Part shown: one piece after another, positions 7,293 through 14,992 of the stretch
How positions within the stretch are numbered: position 1 is the stretch's first letter
How the letters are laid out: each line of letters starts with the position of its first letter
IMG/VR virus record: IMGVR_UViG_3300020221_002860
Location: 1-31,919 of that record
Reading direction: 5' to 3' (one strand)
From: a virus
DNA: 31,919 bases
Translations under genes and position numbers: made by a program
The notes under the pieces: generated by a model
The model's database searches: none
Seen by the model: only the letters and a program-made list of their open reading frames with translations
What the model was told of the DNA's origin: nothing

Positions 7293-7790
7293 ATGTTAAA
7301 AAAGTTAATTGCAATTGTTTTGACTGCAACTGTTCTGTGTGCTTCTACTTCAGCCTCGGCCCAAAAATCAAGCACGATTTCGCCAGAAGCTGATCAAACT
7401 GCTAGAATTTCACCATTGAGAAAAGGTAATCCTGCGCCGTTTACTGGCGTCTTATTTTCGCCAAAGGCTACAGCAACAGTGATTGCAGAGCTGGAATCTT
7501 TTGATGAAAAGATGAAAATTGAAGTTGACAAAGCTGTGAGAGATGTCATCTCAAAGAATCAATTTGAGCTAAATGAATCAGAGTCTAGGTGCATAACATC
7601 AAAAACTATCTTACAAGCAGAAATTGATACAAAATCCGCAAGAATAAAACGTTTGTCAAAAGACGTGGCTGACGCTCAGTCTGCTGCTGCAAATCCACCA
7701 AGCAGAGTCTTGTGGGCCGGCCTCGGTGTCATTATAGGTGCAGCAACTACAGTTTTAATAACTTTTGCAGTAAACCAAGCATCTAAATAG
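7293..7790 (+). CDS. Exported protein with signal peptide and C-terminal membrane segment
   Basis: 165 aa. The frame extends to 7248, but ATG 7293 (just after the previous stop) gives a classic signal peptide: MLKKL, a hydrophobic core, then a predicted cleavage after ASA near residue 23. A conserved-looking segment ISPLRKGNPAPFTGVLFSP follows, then a helical region with one Cys, and a C-terminal transmembrane helix (about 138-160, WAGLGVIIGAATTVLITFAV). The PAPF-x-GVLxSP pattern is one I associate with small phage membrane proteins near lysis genes, but no function is established. It lies between a coiled-coil membrane protein and a two-span membrane protein. Confidence 0.65.
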   Translation: MLKKLIAIVLTATVLCASTSASAQKSSTISPEADQTARISPLRKGNPAPFTGVLFSPKATATVIAELESFDEKMKIEVDKAVRDVISKNQFELNESESRCITSKTILQAEIDTKSARIKRLSKDVADAQSAAANPPSRVLWAGLGVIIGAATTVLITFAVNQASK

Positions 7791-7828
7791 TAAATTGTTG
7801 CCTATTTAGAGTCGGAGTTCTATCTGCT

Positions 7829-8113
7829 ATGAGCGAAGACGCAAAGACTGAAAAACAATTAAAACCATCTAGACAACAAGCTTCAAAGCTTTGGATCATA
7901 GGCACCGATGGCAAGACATCGATTAGTGCTACATTCGCAACTATTGCTTTCTTTGCAACAACTGTGGCTTATGTCGCATCGATAATTGAAGGATACGGTG
8001 AACTAAAATTTAGAGCATTTGATGTTGCAGCTTGCGGAGCTTACATGATTCCAATCTTGTCGCTCTATTTCGGTCGTCGCTGGACTGAAAAAACTTCAAA
8101 GAAAGAGGATTGA
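7829..8113 (+). CDS. Two-span membrane protein (holin-like topology)
   Basis: 94 aa. Two hydrophobic segments (about residues 34-54 and 66-83) are separated by a short loop, with charged ends (basic/acidic N-terminus, RRWTEKTSKKED C-terminus). Size and topology fit class II holins, but also many small membrane proteins. CGGAG lies about 11 bases before ATG 7829. It follows two other membrane or exported proteins and precedes a large soluble protein whose start lies 2 bases after its stop. The lysis role is inferred from topology and context only. Confidence 0.6.
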   Translation: MSEDAKTEKQLKPSRQQASKLWIIGTDGKTSISATFATIAFFATTVAYVASIIEGYGELKFRAFDVAACGAYMIPILSLYFGRRWTEKTSKKED

Positions 8114-8115
8114 AG

Positions 8116-9306
8116 ATGGAGTCGATGAGAAAAACAGGGGTGTCTGTAAAATCGAGATTTGATCAAGCACCATATGTGCCCGATGAACAGAAAGATCAAC
8201 CAATTAAACCCACAGGTGTTGTTGATCCATCTGCAGCCGCGGTTGATCCAGATAACAAGAATTTCGTCCCTTCGTCAAAAGATGAGCTTAAGATAGCTGT
8301 ACAGACCATGCTTTCTGACTTAAATGACTTAGAGATACCAAGAGCTTACGAATTAATTAAAAAATCTATTGATAAAATGCGTGAGGAACAGACAATGAAG
8401 AAAAAGAAGGAATCTAGCGTTGAAGAATCTCTCAGACTAAAGGTTAGAAATATGTTGTCTGAATATTGGGCTAAAGAGAACGGTGAAATGGTGTGGAAGG
8501 GCGCTGGACCTGCACCGAAACTCGCTTCTGGAGCAGCTGTTCAAAAATTCTCTGCAGATGATCCAAAATATCAAGCTGGTCTAAAGCGGCTCAGATCAAC
8601 ATGGTCTCCTGAAAGAGAGGGGCGTTATGACGCATCTGACTCCGATGCCATGTTAAAAGCAATTGCAGCTAGAGTTAAATCAGAGGATCCTGTTGGATCA
8701 ATTAAGAGGGCTGCACGCTACCTAAAAGATAACGTACCTGGCGATGTTGGGACAAATCTTAATGTAGTAATTGATGCTCTCTCTGAATTTAATCCTGATG
8801 CAGCAAGAAAGATGAAATCTGCTTTACAATCTCAGCCTAAGCTTCTTCCAAAGGAAGCACAGACTGGTGACATGTCACGCGATGAAATTGCAAAAGTCAT
8901 GGGTGTCAAACATGGCACCAATATTAGAAACTTAGAAAAAGTTGCAATGGAGAAGCTCAAAAAAGTCGCTGACATTCAAGGTGGCGATGTTCAGACAATA
9001 TCAATGAAAGATACTGCAAGCATCGCGGTGATGTATGCTATGCAGGATTTTATTGACGTGGTCACCGGTCCGGCGAAGGGCCTCTTTTCTCCCGATGACA
9101 TTGAGTTGTTTAAGTCAAATCCAGAGATGGCCACAGAATTAGCAACTTTTAGAATTTTTCTTAATCCGTATTTAGATGTGCTTGTGGAAGACCCAGAAAA
9201 TGCATCTGCCCGAGCTCAAGCTAAGGCCGAAGGAATGTTAGCGTTAAAGGCAGAGCTCAAGCGTGCCGTGAAGGGTAAATCAGAAGAATTTGCTAATTTA
9301 ATGTGA
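8116..9306 (+). CDS. Unknown 396-aa protein with sigma region 4-like helix-turn-helix
   Basis: 396 aa. ATG 8116 has GAGGA 6 bases upstream and is preferred over TTG 8110. Three parts are visible: a proline-rich, low-complexity N-terminus; the terminal-motif-like sequence SLRLKVRNMLSEYW at residues 105-118 after a Lys-rich linker; and a helical C-terminal domain. Residues about 253-285 (MSRDEIAKVMGVK, then RNLEKVAMEKLKKV) have the pattern of a sigma-70 region 4 helix-turn-helix, as in 'yeEIAelLGvs..rvrqie.kAlekLr'. No other sigma regions are seen, so it is not a complete sigma factor. It may be a DNA-binding virion protein or transcription adaptor. Confidence 0.6.
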   Translation: MESMRKTGVSVKSRFDQAPYVPDEQKDQPIKPTGVVDPSAAAVDPDNKNFVPSSKDELKIAVQTMLSDLNDLEIPRAYELIKKSIDKMREEQTMKKKKESSVEESLRLKVRNMLSEYWAKENGEMVWKGAGPAPKLASGAAVQKFSADDPKYQAGLKRLRSTWSPEREGRYDASDSDAMLKAIAARVKSEDPVGSIKRAARYLKDNVPGDVGTNLNVVIDALSEFNPDAARKMKSALQSQPKLLPKEAQTGDMSRDEIAKVMGVKHGTNIRNLEKVAMEKLKKVADIQGGDVQTISMKDTASIAVMYAMQDFIDVVTGPAKGLFSPDDIELFKSNPEMATELATFRIFLNPYLDVLVEDPENASARAQAKAEGMLALKAELKRAVKGKSEEFANLM

Positions 9307-9311
9307 TTAAT

Positions 9312-10076
9312 ATGAATTTAAACTGCAGAAAAGAGATTGTAGCAGCTGTACAGTACAATCCAAAAATCTTAGATGTGTACCATAATCTTAGAATGGGCCA
9401 ACAGCTTGCATTTGAAGCTGCAGCGAAGGGTGCAGGCGTCGTTGTGTTACCAGAGCTCTGTGTTAGTGGTTACGTTCTACGTGACAAACAAGAGGCAGCG
9501 AGCTGTGCTCAAACAGCTGATGGGTATCAGACGCAGGCGTTCGTTCCCATTGCCAAGAAATACAATACTCACGTCGTTTTTGGGTTTGTTGAGCTTAAAG
9601 AAGGAAAACTGTATAACTCATCTGCAATAGTATGCCCAGACGGTCGAGTTGTAACTTGTCAAAAACACAACTTGTGGGGCAGCGATTTTTTGTGGGCAGA
9701 AGCAGCTGATAATTTGACGCCTGTCGTTGTTACTCGAGCCGGCCGCTTGGGCGCATTAATTTGCAGAGATGCAATAAACAACTATAGAGACACTTATGCG
9801 TTTTATCAAGATAGTCATCGCTTTTACAAGAAGGGCGCTGTAGATACTATTGCTCTTTTAACCAACTGGGGTTCTGATTATGGCTACCCTGACTCAACTT
9901 GGGTAGAACTCTCAGAAGATACTGACGCAAATGTAATTGTTTCTAACAGAGTTGGCAAAGAGAGAGACATGGAATACAAGGGCGGTTCATGTGTCGTTGA
10001 TAGAAATAAGAAAGTCTATACACATGGCTCATCCTTCAATGAATCAGCAGTAGTAGGGGGTTATGTCATATTGTGA
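9312..10076 (+). CDS. Carbon-nitrogen hydrolase (nitrilase superfamily amidase)
   Basis: 254 aa from ATG 9312; a GTG at 9303 overlapping the previous stop is an equally possible start. The nitrilase catalytic triad is complete: Glu48 in VVLPELCVSGY, Lys118 in CQKHNLWG, and Cys151 in GALICRDAIN. The family hydrolyses amides and nitriles (N-carbamoylputrescine, omega-amides, the glutaminase domain of NAD synthetase). Residues around the Cys (CRDAINNYRDTYAF) do not settle the substrate. The protein stands alone with no fused NAD synthetase domain. It overlaps the next gene by one base. As a phage gene it would be an auxiliary metabolic enzyme; the pathway is not clear. Confidence 0.82.
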   Translation: MNLNCRKEIVAAVQYNPKILDVYHNLRMGQQLAFEAAAKGAGVVVLPELCVSGYVLRDKQEAASCAQTADGYQTQAFVPIAKKYNTHVVFGFVELKEGKLYNSSAIVCPDGRVVTCQKHNLWGSDFLWAEAADNLTPVVVTRAGRLGALICRDAINNYRDTYAFYQDSHRFYKKGAVDTIALLTNWGSDYGYPDSTWVELSEDTDANVIVSNRVGKERDMEYKGGSCVVDRNKKVYTHGSSFNESAVVGGYVIL

Positions 10077-10444
10077 TGAAAACTCTTACAGATCTTCATG
10101 AATCTTTTATCAACAAGGCCCGTGAGCCCATTGTAAAAGGTATATTGCCAGTGCAGCCTAAAGAAGGTTTTCTTCCTGTTGTTGCTGTCAACACGTGGAA
10201 AAAATCTGAAGATTACTACGTTAAAAAATTTGAGTTCAGAGTTCAAACTCACAGAAATGAGTTTATCAAGCAACTTCTTGAATACGAAGATGAAGTAAAT
10301 CACAATGCAAAGATGGTGATTGATGAAGGTACAGTAGTTTTAATGCTTCAGACCAAAGATCTCAAAAGGATAACTGAGATTGATAAAGAGTATGCCAAAT
10401 ATGCAGATGCCGCGTATAAAGATGTAGTACTTATCCCGGAGTAA
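10076..10444 (+). CDS. Pterin-4a-carbinolamine dehydratase-like protein
   Basis: 122 aa, starting in a TGATG overlap with the amidase gene. Residues about 45-115 fit the pterin dehydratase (DCoH) fold: WKKSEDYYVKKFEFR, a helix with F-I-K-Q-L-L, then EVNHNAKM where the family has the NHHP active-site loop, then VVLMLQTKDLKRITEID where the family has a strand plus TH-x2-GLT-x-D. The second loop His is replaced by Asn, and the TH His by Lys, so dehydratase activity is doubtful. It may be a binding or structural derivative. The assignment rests on pattern matching by eye. Confidence 0.45.
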   Translation: MKTLTDLHESFINKAREPIVKGILPVQPKEGFLPVVAVNTWKKSEDYYVKKFEFRVQTHRNEFIKQLLEYEDEVNHNAKMVIDEGTVVLMLQTKDLKRITEIDKEYAKYADAAYKDVVLIPE

Positions 10445-10446
10445 TT

Positions 10447-10857
10447 ATGCTAGATCAAGATACTACTCGTTTGCTGGTGAGCGAAGCACTAAAAGATAGA
10501 TTGGCTATAAAAGAAAATGATCAATCTGTTATTACGACGGAGTCTATGATTGTCATAGAGCTTTTTTTGACTTTTGAAGATGACAAGCTGTCATTTACAG
10601 GTCCGGTAATCGATATAGAAGTCGTTTCAAATTCAGCTGTCTGCATTCAGCTAAAGTCAAGCATTCAAGATGGGTATGAACTATTTTCTATTTTAAATCA
10701 AAACATCTATAAATGTGCTGAGTACAACATGAACTACCTAGAGCACTCCGTCGGGTCAACTGGCCCTTATAAGATTTCATTACAAAAAATGACGAATTTT
10801 GATTACGTAAAAAATCAGTGCTTATTGAGTATTGAACTAATTAAAATTGAGCAATAA
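10447..10857 (+). CDS. Protein of unknown function
   Basis: 136 aa, with GGAG 6-9 bases upstream of ATG 10447 and only 2 bases after the previous stop. The N-terminal TRLLVSEALKDRLA is helical; the rest looks like alternating beta strands (FLTFEDDKLSFTGPVIDIEVV, VCIQLKS, KISLQKM, CLLSIELIKIE), which suits a beta-sandwich or small virion protein. No motif is recognised. Confidence 0.6.
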   Translation: MLDQDTTRLLVSEALKDRLAIKENDQSVITTESMIVIELFLTFEDDKLSFTGPVIDIEVVSNSAVCIQLKSSIQDGYELFSILNQNIYKCAEYNMNYLEHSVGSTGPYKISLQKMTNFDYVKNQCLLSIELIKIEQ

Positions 10858-10876
10858 TTAACTTAGAGGTAATCTG

Positions 10877-11473
10877 ATGCATCCTTCAAAAACAAGAATC
10901 AATATAGCAGATGTCCTAAACAGCATTTTTAAAGAAAGCATTGACGCCGTAAAAAAGAAGTCAAAACGCTTGGTCGAAGCTGATGAATCAGATCCTTTTG
11001 ATACCAAAGCAGGCGGAGAAGAATCTGAGAAGGATTCAGAGGCTTCCGACGAGGATGAAAGTAAAAAAATTGCCAACAAAGAAGATTCTGAAAAGTTAAA
11101 AGCTGGAAACATAACTGTAGAAGACGTTGTTGAAAAGCTCAATGCCATTAGGTCAGGTAAGTCTTATAAAGACGAAGAAATTATGGGCAAGTTGACAGAA
11201 TATGTCAAGAATCTTAGCGATGCTGAGAAAACAGCGCTTTTAGCATTTTTGAAGGCACTGTCACAGATCGTAACAGGTGAAGTCGCTTCAAAAGACGTCG
11301 TGAAGCCCTCTGACAAGCCAGTCGACGTCAAGATAGAGAAGCAAACCACTGAGAAGAAGGTTACCATAAAGCCTACTGTCATAAAGAAGCAATCTCCAGA
11401 AGAGGACAAGGAAGAGAAGACTCCCGCAGAAGACACTAAGGGCCCAGTTCCGATCGTAGCTAAAAAGAAGTGA
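10877..11473 (+). CDS. Highly charged protein of unknown function
   Basis: 198 aa. GAGGT precedes ATG 10877. A short helical N-terminus (NIADVLNSIFKESID, residues 9-23) is followed by an acidic, Ser/Asp/Glu-rich segment to about residue 75. A compact helical part comes next (VEDVVEKLNAIRSG through TALLAFLKALSQIV), then a Lys/Glu/Pro/Thr-rich repetitive tail. The composition recalls scaffold or internal virion proteins, but there is no specific signature. The N-terminal segment is a weak variant of the recurring terminal motif. Confidence 0.6.
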   Translation: MHPSKTRINIADVLNSIFKESIDAVKKKSKRLVEADESDPFDTKAGGEESEKDSEASDEDESKKIANKEDSEKLKAGNITVEDVVEKLNAIRSGKSYKDEEIMGKLTEYVKNLSDAEKTALLAFLKALSQIVTGEVASKDVVKPSDKPVDVKIEKQTTEKKVTIKPTVIKKQSPEEDKEEKTPAEDTKGPVPIVAKKK

Positions 11474-11482
11474 GGATTAGCA

Positions 11483-11668
11483 ATGAAAACTGTTGATTCT
11501 GTAGACATTATTTTGAGCTCAGGTGACGTCGCGACTATAGAGATGTCAGCTGCGCTGTTAGAGCAGATAAGAGCTGCATTTAATCTTCAAAAAGATCAGC
11601 GTCCCACAGCTTCACAAGTGAAATATTTTCTAGCAAGATCAATGCAGAACGCGCTGGAGATGCAGTGA
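11483..11668 (+). CDS. Small protein of unknown function
   Basis: 61 aa, with GAGGA upstream of ATG 11483 and coupled by a one-base TGATG overlap to the next gene. It has a short beta segment (VDIILSSGDVATIEM) followed by two predicted helices (AALLEQIRAAFNL and ASQVKYFLARSMQNALEM). No family is recognised. Confidence 0.55.
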   Translation: MKTVDSVDIILSSGDVATIEMSAALLEQIRAAFNLQKDQRPTASQVKYFLARSMQNALEMQ

Positions 11669-11952
11669 TGCAAGATTTCGACTTTAAAGAATATATTAGA
11701 TTGATCCTGGGAGAAGCCCGGATCAGAGAGGCAGACATCACTGGTGATAGAAAAGTTCCTTGGGGATGTTCAGATCACATTGAAGATCTCGAGCGCCGAG
11801 TTTCAGATGCAGAATATTGGCGCAACAAACACCCGCGGGGTTCAGTCAAGAGATATCACTGGGGATCGGTGCTAAAGCATCTCAAGGAAGAACTCAAATC
11901 AGCCCGGAAATCTGCCGATCAAAAGCAGCTTCAAGAAAAAGACGAGGAATAA
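11668..11952 (+). CDS. Small protein with N-terminal FKEYIRLILGEA motif
   Basis: 94 aa. ATG 11668 in TGATG with GGAGA upstream is chosen over GTG 11665. Residues 6-17 (FKEYIRLILGEA) are a clear copy of the recurring terminal motif. The L-G-E triplet is followed by Ala, like the T4 prohead protease recognition pattern (L/I)-x-E. The remainder is charged and helical, with Trp/His-containing segments (VPWGCSDHIEDLERRVSDAEYW) and a Lys/Glu-rich tail. It may be a packaged or capsid-associated protein, by inference. It ends directly against the start of the ligase-like gene. Confidence 0.6.
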   Translation: MQDFDFKEYIRLILGEARIREADITGDRKVPWGCSDHIEDLERRVSDAEYWRNKHPRGSVKRYHWGSVLKHLKEELKSARKSADQKQLQEKDEE

Positions 11953-13143
11953 ATGGGCGGCGCAGCCGGTCACCTTCAGCATCTTTACGAAAACAGAGCG
12001 CTCACCTTTAAAGAACTTAAGCAGATTTTGACTCATGCTGCTACGGGGCGCCTCGAAGAGGCCACAGAGAAGTTCGACGGCATGAACTTGATGTTCACCT
12101 GGGACTTTGCGACAAATTCTCTGCGCGTCGCTCGCGCCGACGGCGACATCAAGCGTGGCGGCATGAATGCTAAGGCATTGTCTGATAAGTTTAAAGGTCG
12201 CGGACACATCTCTGAGGCATTCAACACAGCTTTCAAGGTCCTGCGTGGTGCACTAAGTGCGCTTTCATCGTCAGACAAGCGACGCATTTTTGGGTCTTCA
12301 AGAAATCGGTGGTACTCTGCTGAGGTCATCTACACCGAGAACCCAAACGTCGTGAATTACGACTGTAACGCCGTGACATTCCACAAGTGGCCTGTCAAAT
12401 CAATTAGTGGTGATCGTGTCGTCATGATCGAGTCACCGCAAGGGGTAGAGGCTCTCGTAGAGAAAGTTGGCAAAATGCAGCGCGCTCTTCAGCACTCTTC
12501 GTGGAAGATCTCAGGACCTCGAGTCGTTCGTCTACAAAAATTGTCTGACGGAAGTGTTCTGAGAGAATCACTCACAGAGCTTGATGTCGTTATGCGTCGC
12601 GCGGGTGTGACCGATTCAAACACAGTCGGTGACTATCTTCGAGCTTTGATCCATGAGAACGCATCAGATCTCATGTTGTCGCCTCGAGTTACCGAGATGA
12701 TCGTGTCTCGGTGCATGGGAGATGAGTATGCGCCTACACTAGTTGACATCAAAAAATGTTTGGATAAATCAGAATATGTTACAGCGAGACAATTTGTAGA
12801 GAATTGTCCTAAGCTTTTCAAAGAACACGTTCGCCCCCTGTCAAGAGCTATCAATATTCTGGCTGTGGAGATGCTGAAAGGTTTGCAGTCTTCTCTAGTG
12901 GAAAATTCTAGCGAGGAGGTCGACCGAATTAAGGCGGCAGTGGAGGCTAAGATTCGTCAAGTTGAAGAGTCGGGTGACGACGCTGCTATGCACTTGGTCG
13001 AGGAGCAGCTTGACAAGATGGGAGACATCAGCAACATTCAGACACCGATTGAAGGCGTAGTCTTCATGTGGAAAGGCAATGCCTATAAATTTACAGGCAA
13101 TTTTTCAGCAGCCTGCCAGATCTTGGGCCTATTTAGGTACTAA
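11953..13143 (+). CDS. DNA/RNA ligase-type nucleotidyltransferase-like protein
   Basis: 396 aa. ATG 11953 directly follows the previous stop with GAGGA 4-8 bases upstream. The N-terminus GGAAGHLQHLYENRALTF is followed by EKFDG (residues 39-43), matching ligase motif I KxDG with Lys40 as the candidate AMP-accepting residue. SAEVIYTEN resembles motif III, and near the C-terminus EGVVF (about 367-371) and YKFTG (about 378-382) resemble motifs IV and V, in the correct order. Between them lies a long helical insertion. The family would form an enzyme-AMP intermediate and seal or modify nucleic-acid ends. The exact substrate is unknown. Codons are slightly more GC-rich than in neighbours. The following gene shows a possible nuclease signature. 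Confidence 0.6.
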   Translation: MGGAAGHLQHLYENRALTFKELKQILTHAATGRLEEATEKFDGMNLMFTWDFATNSLRVARADGDIKRGGMNAKALSDKFKGRGHISEAFNTAFKVLRGALSALSSSDKRRIFGSSRNRWYSAEVIYTENPNVVNYDCNAVTFHKWPVKSISGDRVVMIESPQGVEALVEKVGKMQRALQHSSWKISGPRVVRLQKLSDGSVLRESLTELDVVMRRAGVTDSNTVGDYLRALIHENASDLMLSPRVTEMIVSRCMGDEYAPTLVDIKKCLDKSEYVTARQFVENCPKLFKEHVRPLSRAINILAVEMLKGLQSSLVENSSEEVDRIKAAVEAKIRQVEESGDDAAMHLVEEQLDKMGDISNIQTPIEGVVFMWKGNAYKFTGNFSAACQILGLFRY

Positions 13144-13150
13144 AATTGTT

Positions 13151-13156
13151 TAAAAT
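13151..13156 (+). promoter_or_regulatory. -10-like TAAAAT before the 13165 gene
   Basis: TAAAAT follows ATTGTT and ends 8 bases before ATG 13165. No Shine-Dalgarno sequence is present between them, so the transcript would be leaderless or nearly so. Confidence 0.35.
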
Positions 13157-13164
13157 TAAATATT

Positions 13165-13917
13165 ATGAGTAATTTACTTAAAAATTATCTTAAACTCGTC
13201 ATTGAAGGTGGAGCATCTGCTGAAAGACAAGAGCAGGGAATCATTCAAGCAATCAATAAAATTGCATCTCCCAAAAAACCAATTACAGTCACAGCAGGTG
13301 GCGTTTCTATTGACAATGTTGTAGGTGCCAGTAAGATGTCAGGACTTAGCAGCCTAGGACAAGAGCCTTACACAGATGTCATATTCATGCTGATGGGAGG
13401 TGGAACAGTTAACATCTCTGCAAAGGGCTCCTCGGTGCCTTCCTTGGCCGGCGGCGGTCTTGTGGCACTTCAAGTTCTTGTCCCAGACATCATTGAAAGA
13501 TTTCTGGTCAAGGCAAGAGCTGCGCTGGCACAGAGCTACAAGAACGGCGAGATGGGCGCTCCTGACGTATTTGGTAAGATAACTGGCAAAGATGCAATAA
13601 AAATCTTGCGCGGCAATGAAGAAATGGGTGGCCCGATCGATTACATGTATCAAGGTCCAATGGACGTAAAGGCTACAATTGGAAAGAATGTAGTGATGCT
13701 GGATGGAGCTCTTACGCCTATTGCTGCTTATGCCAAGACCCACGATCTCTATCTGCGTGCACGAAAACGACGCATTGATCAGCCAGTAGATCTCAAAAGC
13801 GTTGATGCCAATGGCTATCCTTTGCTTTTTGGCAAGAGTCCGTCTAGGGGTGATAGTGGTCGACGCATAGTAATAGCAGATCGACCATCTAGCAATGCTA
13901 TTCTCGTCGAAATTTAA
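13165..13917 (+). CDS. Unknown protein, possible PD-(D/E)XK nuclease fold, N-terminal LLKNYLKLVIEG motif
   Basis: 250 aa. The N-terminus LLKNYLKLVIEGG (residues 4-16) is a copy of the recurring terminal motif. Residues about 69-92 (YTDVIFMLMGGGTVNISAKGSS) have a D-x(n)-[S]-x-K arrangement (Asp71, Lys87 at the end of two strands) similar to PD-(D/E)XK nucleases, though the middle acidic residue is not obvious. A Gly-rich segment (SLAGGGL) follows, then a helical part and a basic C-terminus. Its end abuts the convergent minus-strand gene with no gap. The nuclease idea is weak; the family is otherwise unrecognised. Confidence 0.6.
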   Translation: MSNLLKNYLKLVIEGGASAERQEQGIIQAINKIASPKKPITVTAGGVSIDNVVGASKMSGLSSLGQEPYTDVIFMLMGGGTVNISAKGSSVPSLAGGGLVALQVLVPDIIERFLVKARAALAQSYKNGEMGAPDVFGKITGKDAIKILRGNEEMGGPIDYMYQGPMDVKATIGKNVVMLDGALTPIAAYAKTHDLYLRARKRRIDQPVDLKSVDANGYPLLFGKSPSRGDSGRRIVIADRPSSNAILVEI

Positions 13918-14520
13918 TTAATCAGCTAGCACAAGAGAGACATAGCGACGCAGTAGAGATTCTGTTGTCGCTGTTTTCTTTTTTGCTTTGAGTATATCAA
14001 TGATCTCTTTGCTGAATTTTCTCACGCTAGGCGGTAACATCTTAGCAAAGTTTTTCACGTCACCTGCTTCAAGATAGGCTCTCATCATCGTGCCGCTAAT
14101 ATCAGGCGTCTCCTGTCCTCTCGTCACACCACGTGTGATAATTTGCCCTTTGCCTTGAAGCCGAGGTGCATATTTCATAAGAGACTTTTCGCTGTACTTC
14201 TGGATATCCTCACTGTCAGAATAGATGGTGAACGTATCTTTGGACTTGGCCTTTTCAGCCTTCTCAAGCTCTTGCCACACAGCTGCGACAGGCACGCCTA
14301 CGTCGATCATCTGAACGTTACCGGGCAATGAAGGCCGGACAAACTTATCGATAATTTGTTGCATGTCAGCACCGTACAACGGCATCTCGCCCTTCCTAAG
14401 ACGATCAGCAGTTGAGCTAAAAACTAAAACAGCGTCATTTTCACCAGCTGCCATTCTCACTAGAGCATCATGACCCGCATGGTACGGCTTAAAACTTCCA
14501 GGTACTAATCCAATCTTCAT
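13918..14520 (-). CDS. HIGH-type nucleotidylyltransferase (NMNAT/cytidylyltransferase-like)
   Basis: 200 aa on the minus strand; the frame extends further, but the ATG at 14520 starts exactly at MKIGLVPGSFKPYHAGH and avoids the divergent Nudix gene. GSFKPYHAGH (residues 8-17) holds the HxGH motif that binds the nucleotide phosphates, and ISGTMMR in the C-terminal half is the ISSTxxR-like motif. Such enzymes transfer a nucleotidyl group to NMN, nicotinate mononucleotide, phosphopantetheine or glycerol phosphate; the substrate cannot be fixed here. The C-terminus ends in ESLLRRYVSLVLAD, a C-terminal version of the motif seen at other N-termini. Divergent from a Nudix hydrolase 39 bases away. 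Confidence 0.8.
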   Translation of the reverse strand: MKIGLVPGSFKPYHAGHDALVRMAAGENDAVLVFSSTADRLRKGEMPLYGADMQQIIDKFVRPSLPGNVQMIDVGVPVAAVWQELEKAEKAKSKDTFTIYSDSEDIQKYSEKSLMKYAPRLQGKGQIITRGVTRGQETPDISGTMMRAYLEAGDVKNFAKMLPPSVRKFSKEIIDILKAKKKTATTESLLRRYVSLVLAD

Positions 14521-14547
14521 TAACGTATATTTATCTGTTATGCAAGG

Positions 14548-14553
14548 TAAGAT
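14548..14553 (+). promoter_or_regulatory. -10-like TAAGAT before the Nudix gene
   Basis: In the 39-base divergent gap between the nucleotidylyltransferase and Nudix genes, TAAGAT ends 6 bases before ATG 14560. The gap must hold promoters for both directions; on the minus strand an AAATATA-type sequence lies just before the other ATG. Confidence 0.3.
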
Positions 14554-14559
14554 ACTGTC

Positions 14560-14955
14560 ATGAGAGACGAAATTTCCTGCGGTGCTGTTGTCTATCGGTT
14601 GAATCCTGCTCCGCAGATTCTGCTCGTCAAACAGAACGAAAGCTGCTGGGGAATACCGAAAGGACACATGGAGACAGGTGAATCATTTCTTCAAACAGCT
14701 TATCGAGAAGTAAAAGAAGAGACAGGAATTAAGATTAAGGCAATTAGCAGATTACCTCACATCACTATAAAGAAGAAGAGATTTCGCAAGACAGTAGTTC
14801 CGTACCTTGCCGTGCAAATTTGCAATGCTACACCTCGGTGCGATGACAAGAATAGTGAGGTAATTGACGTGGGATGGTTTGACGTGAATTGTCTTCCTCC
14901 CGTCTTGAAATCTCAGATGCCTATAATTGAGGCAGCTCTCTTACTAATTGGCTAA
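14560..14955 (+). CDS. Nudix hydrolase
   Basis: 131 aa. A complete Nudix box is seen at residues 35-57: G-x5-E41-x7-R49-E50-x2-E53-E54-x-G56, within GHMETGESFLQTAYREVKEE. The family hydrolyses nucleoside diphosphates linked to another group (dNTPs, ADP-ribose, Ap4A, NAD, RNA caps). The N-terminal AVVYRLNPAPQILLVKQNESCWGI is closest in feel to Ap4A- or MutT-like branches. It lies divergent to the HIGH-type nucleotidylyltransferase. A fused NMNAT-Nudix enzyme exists in NAD metabolism, so the pair may act on NAD-type compounds, an inference from neighbourhood only. Confidence 0.88.
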   Translation: MRDEISCGAVVYRLNPAPQILLVKQNESCWGIPKGHMETGESFLQTAYREVKEETGIKIKAISRLPHITIKKKRFRKTVVPYLAVQICNATPRCDDKNSEVIDVGWFDVNCLPPVLKSQMPIIEAALLLIG

Positions 14956-14992
14956 CATAATAGATTTACTAGTAGATATTTACAAAATAAAA

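Noticed and set aside
8116-9306. Complete sigma factor
   Set aside because: Only a region 4-like helix-turn-helix is seen; regions 2 and 3, needed for promoter melting and core binding, are absent.
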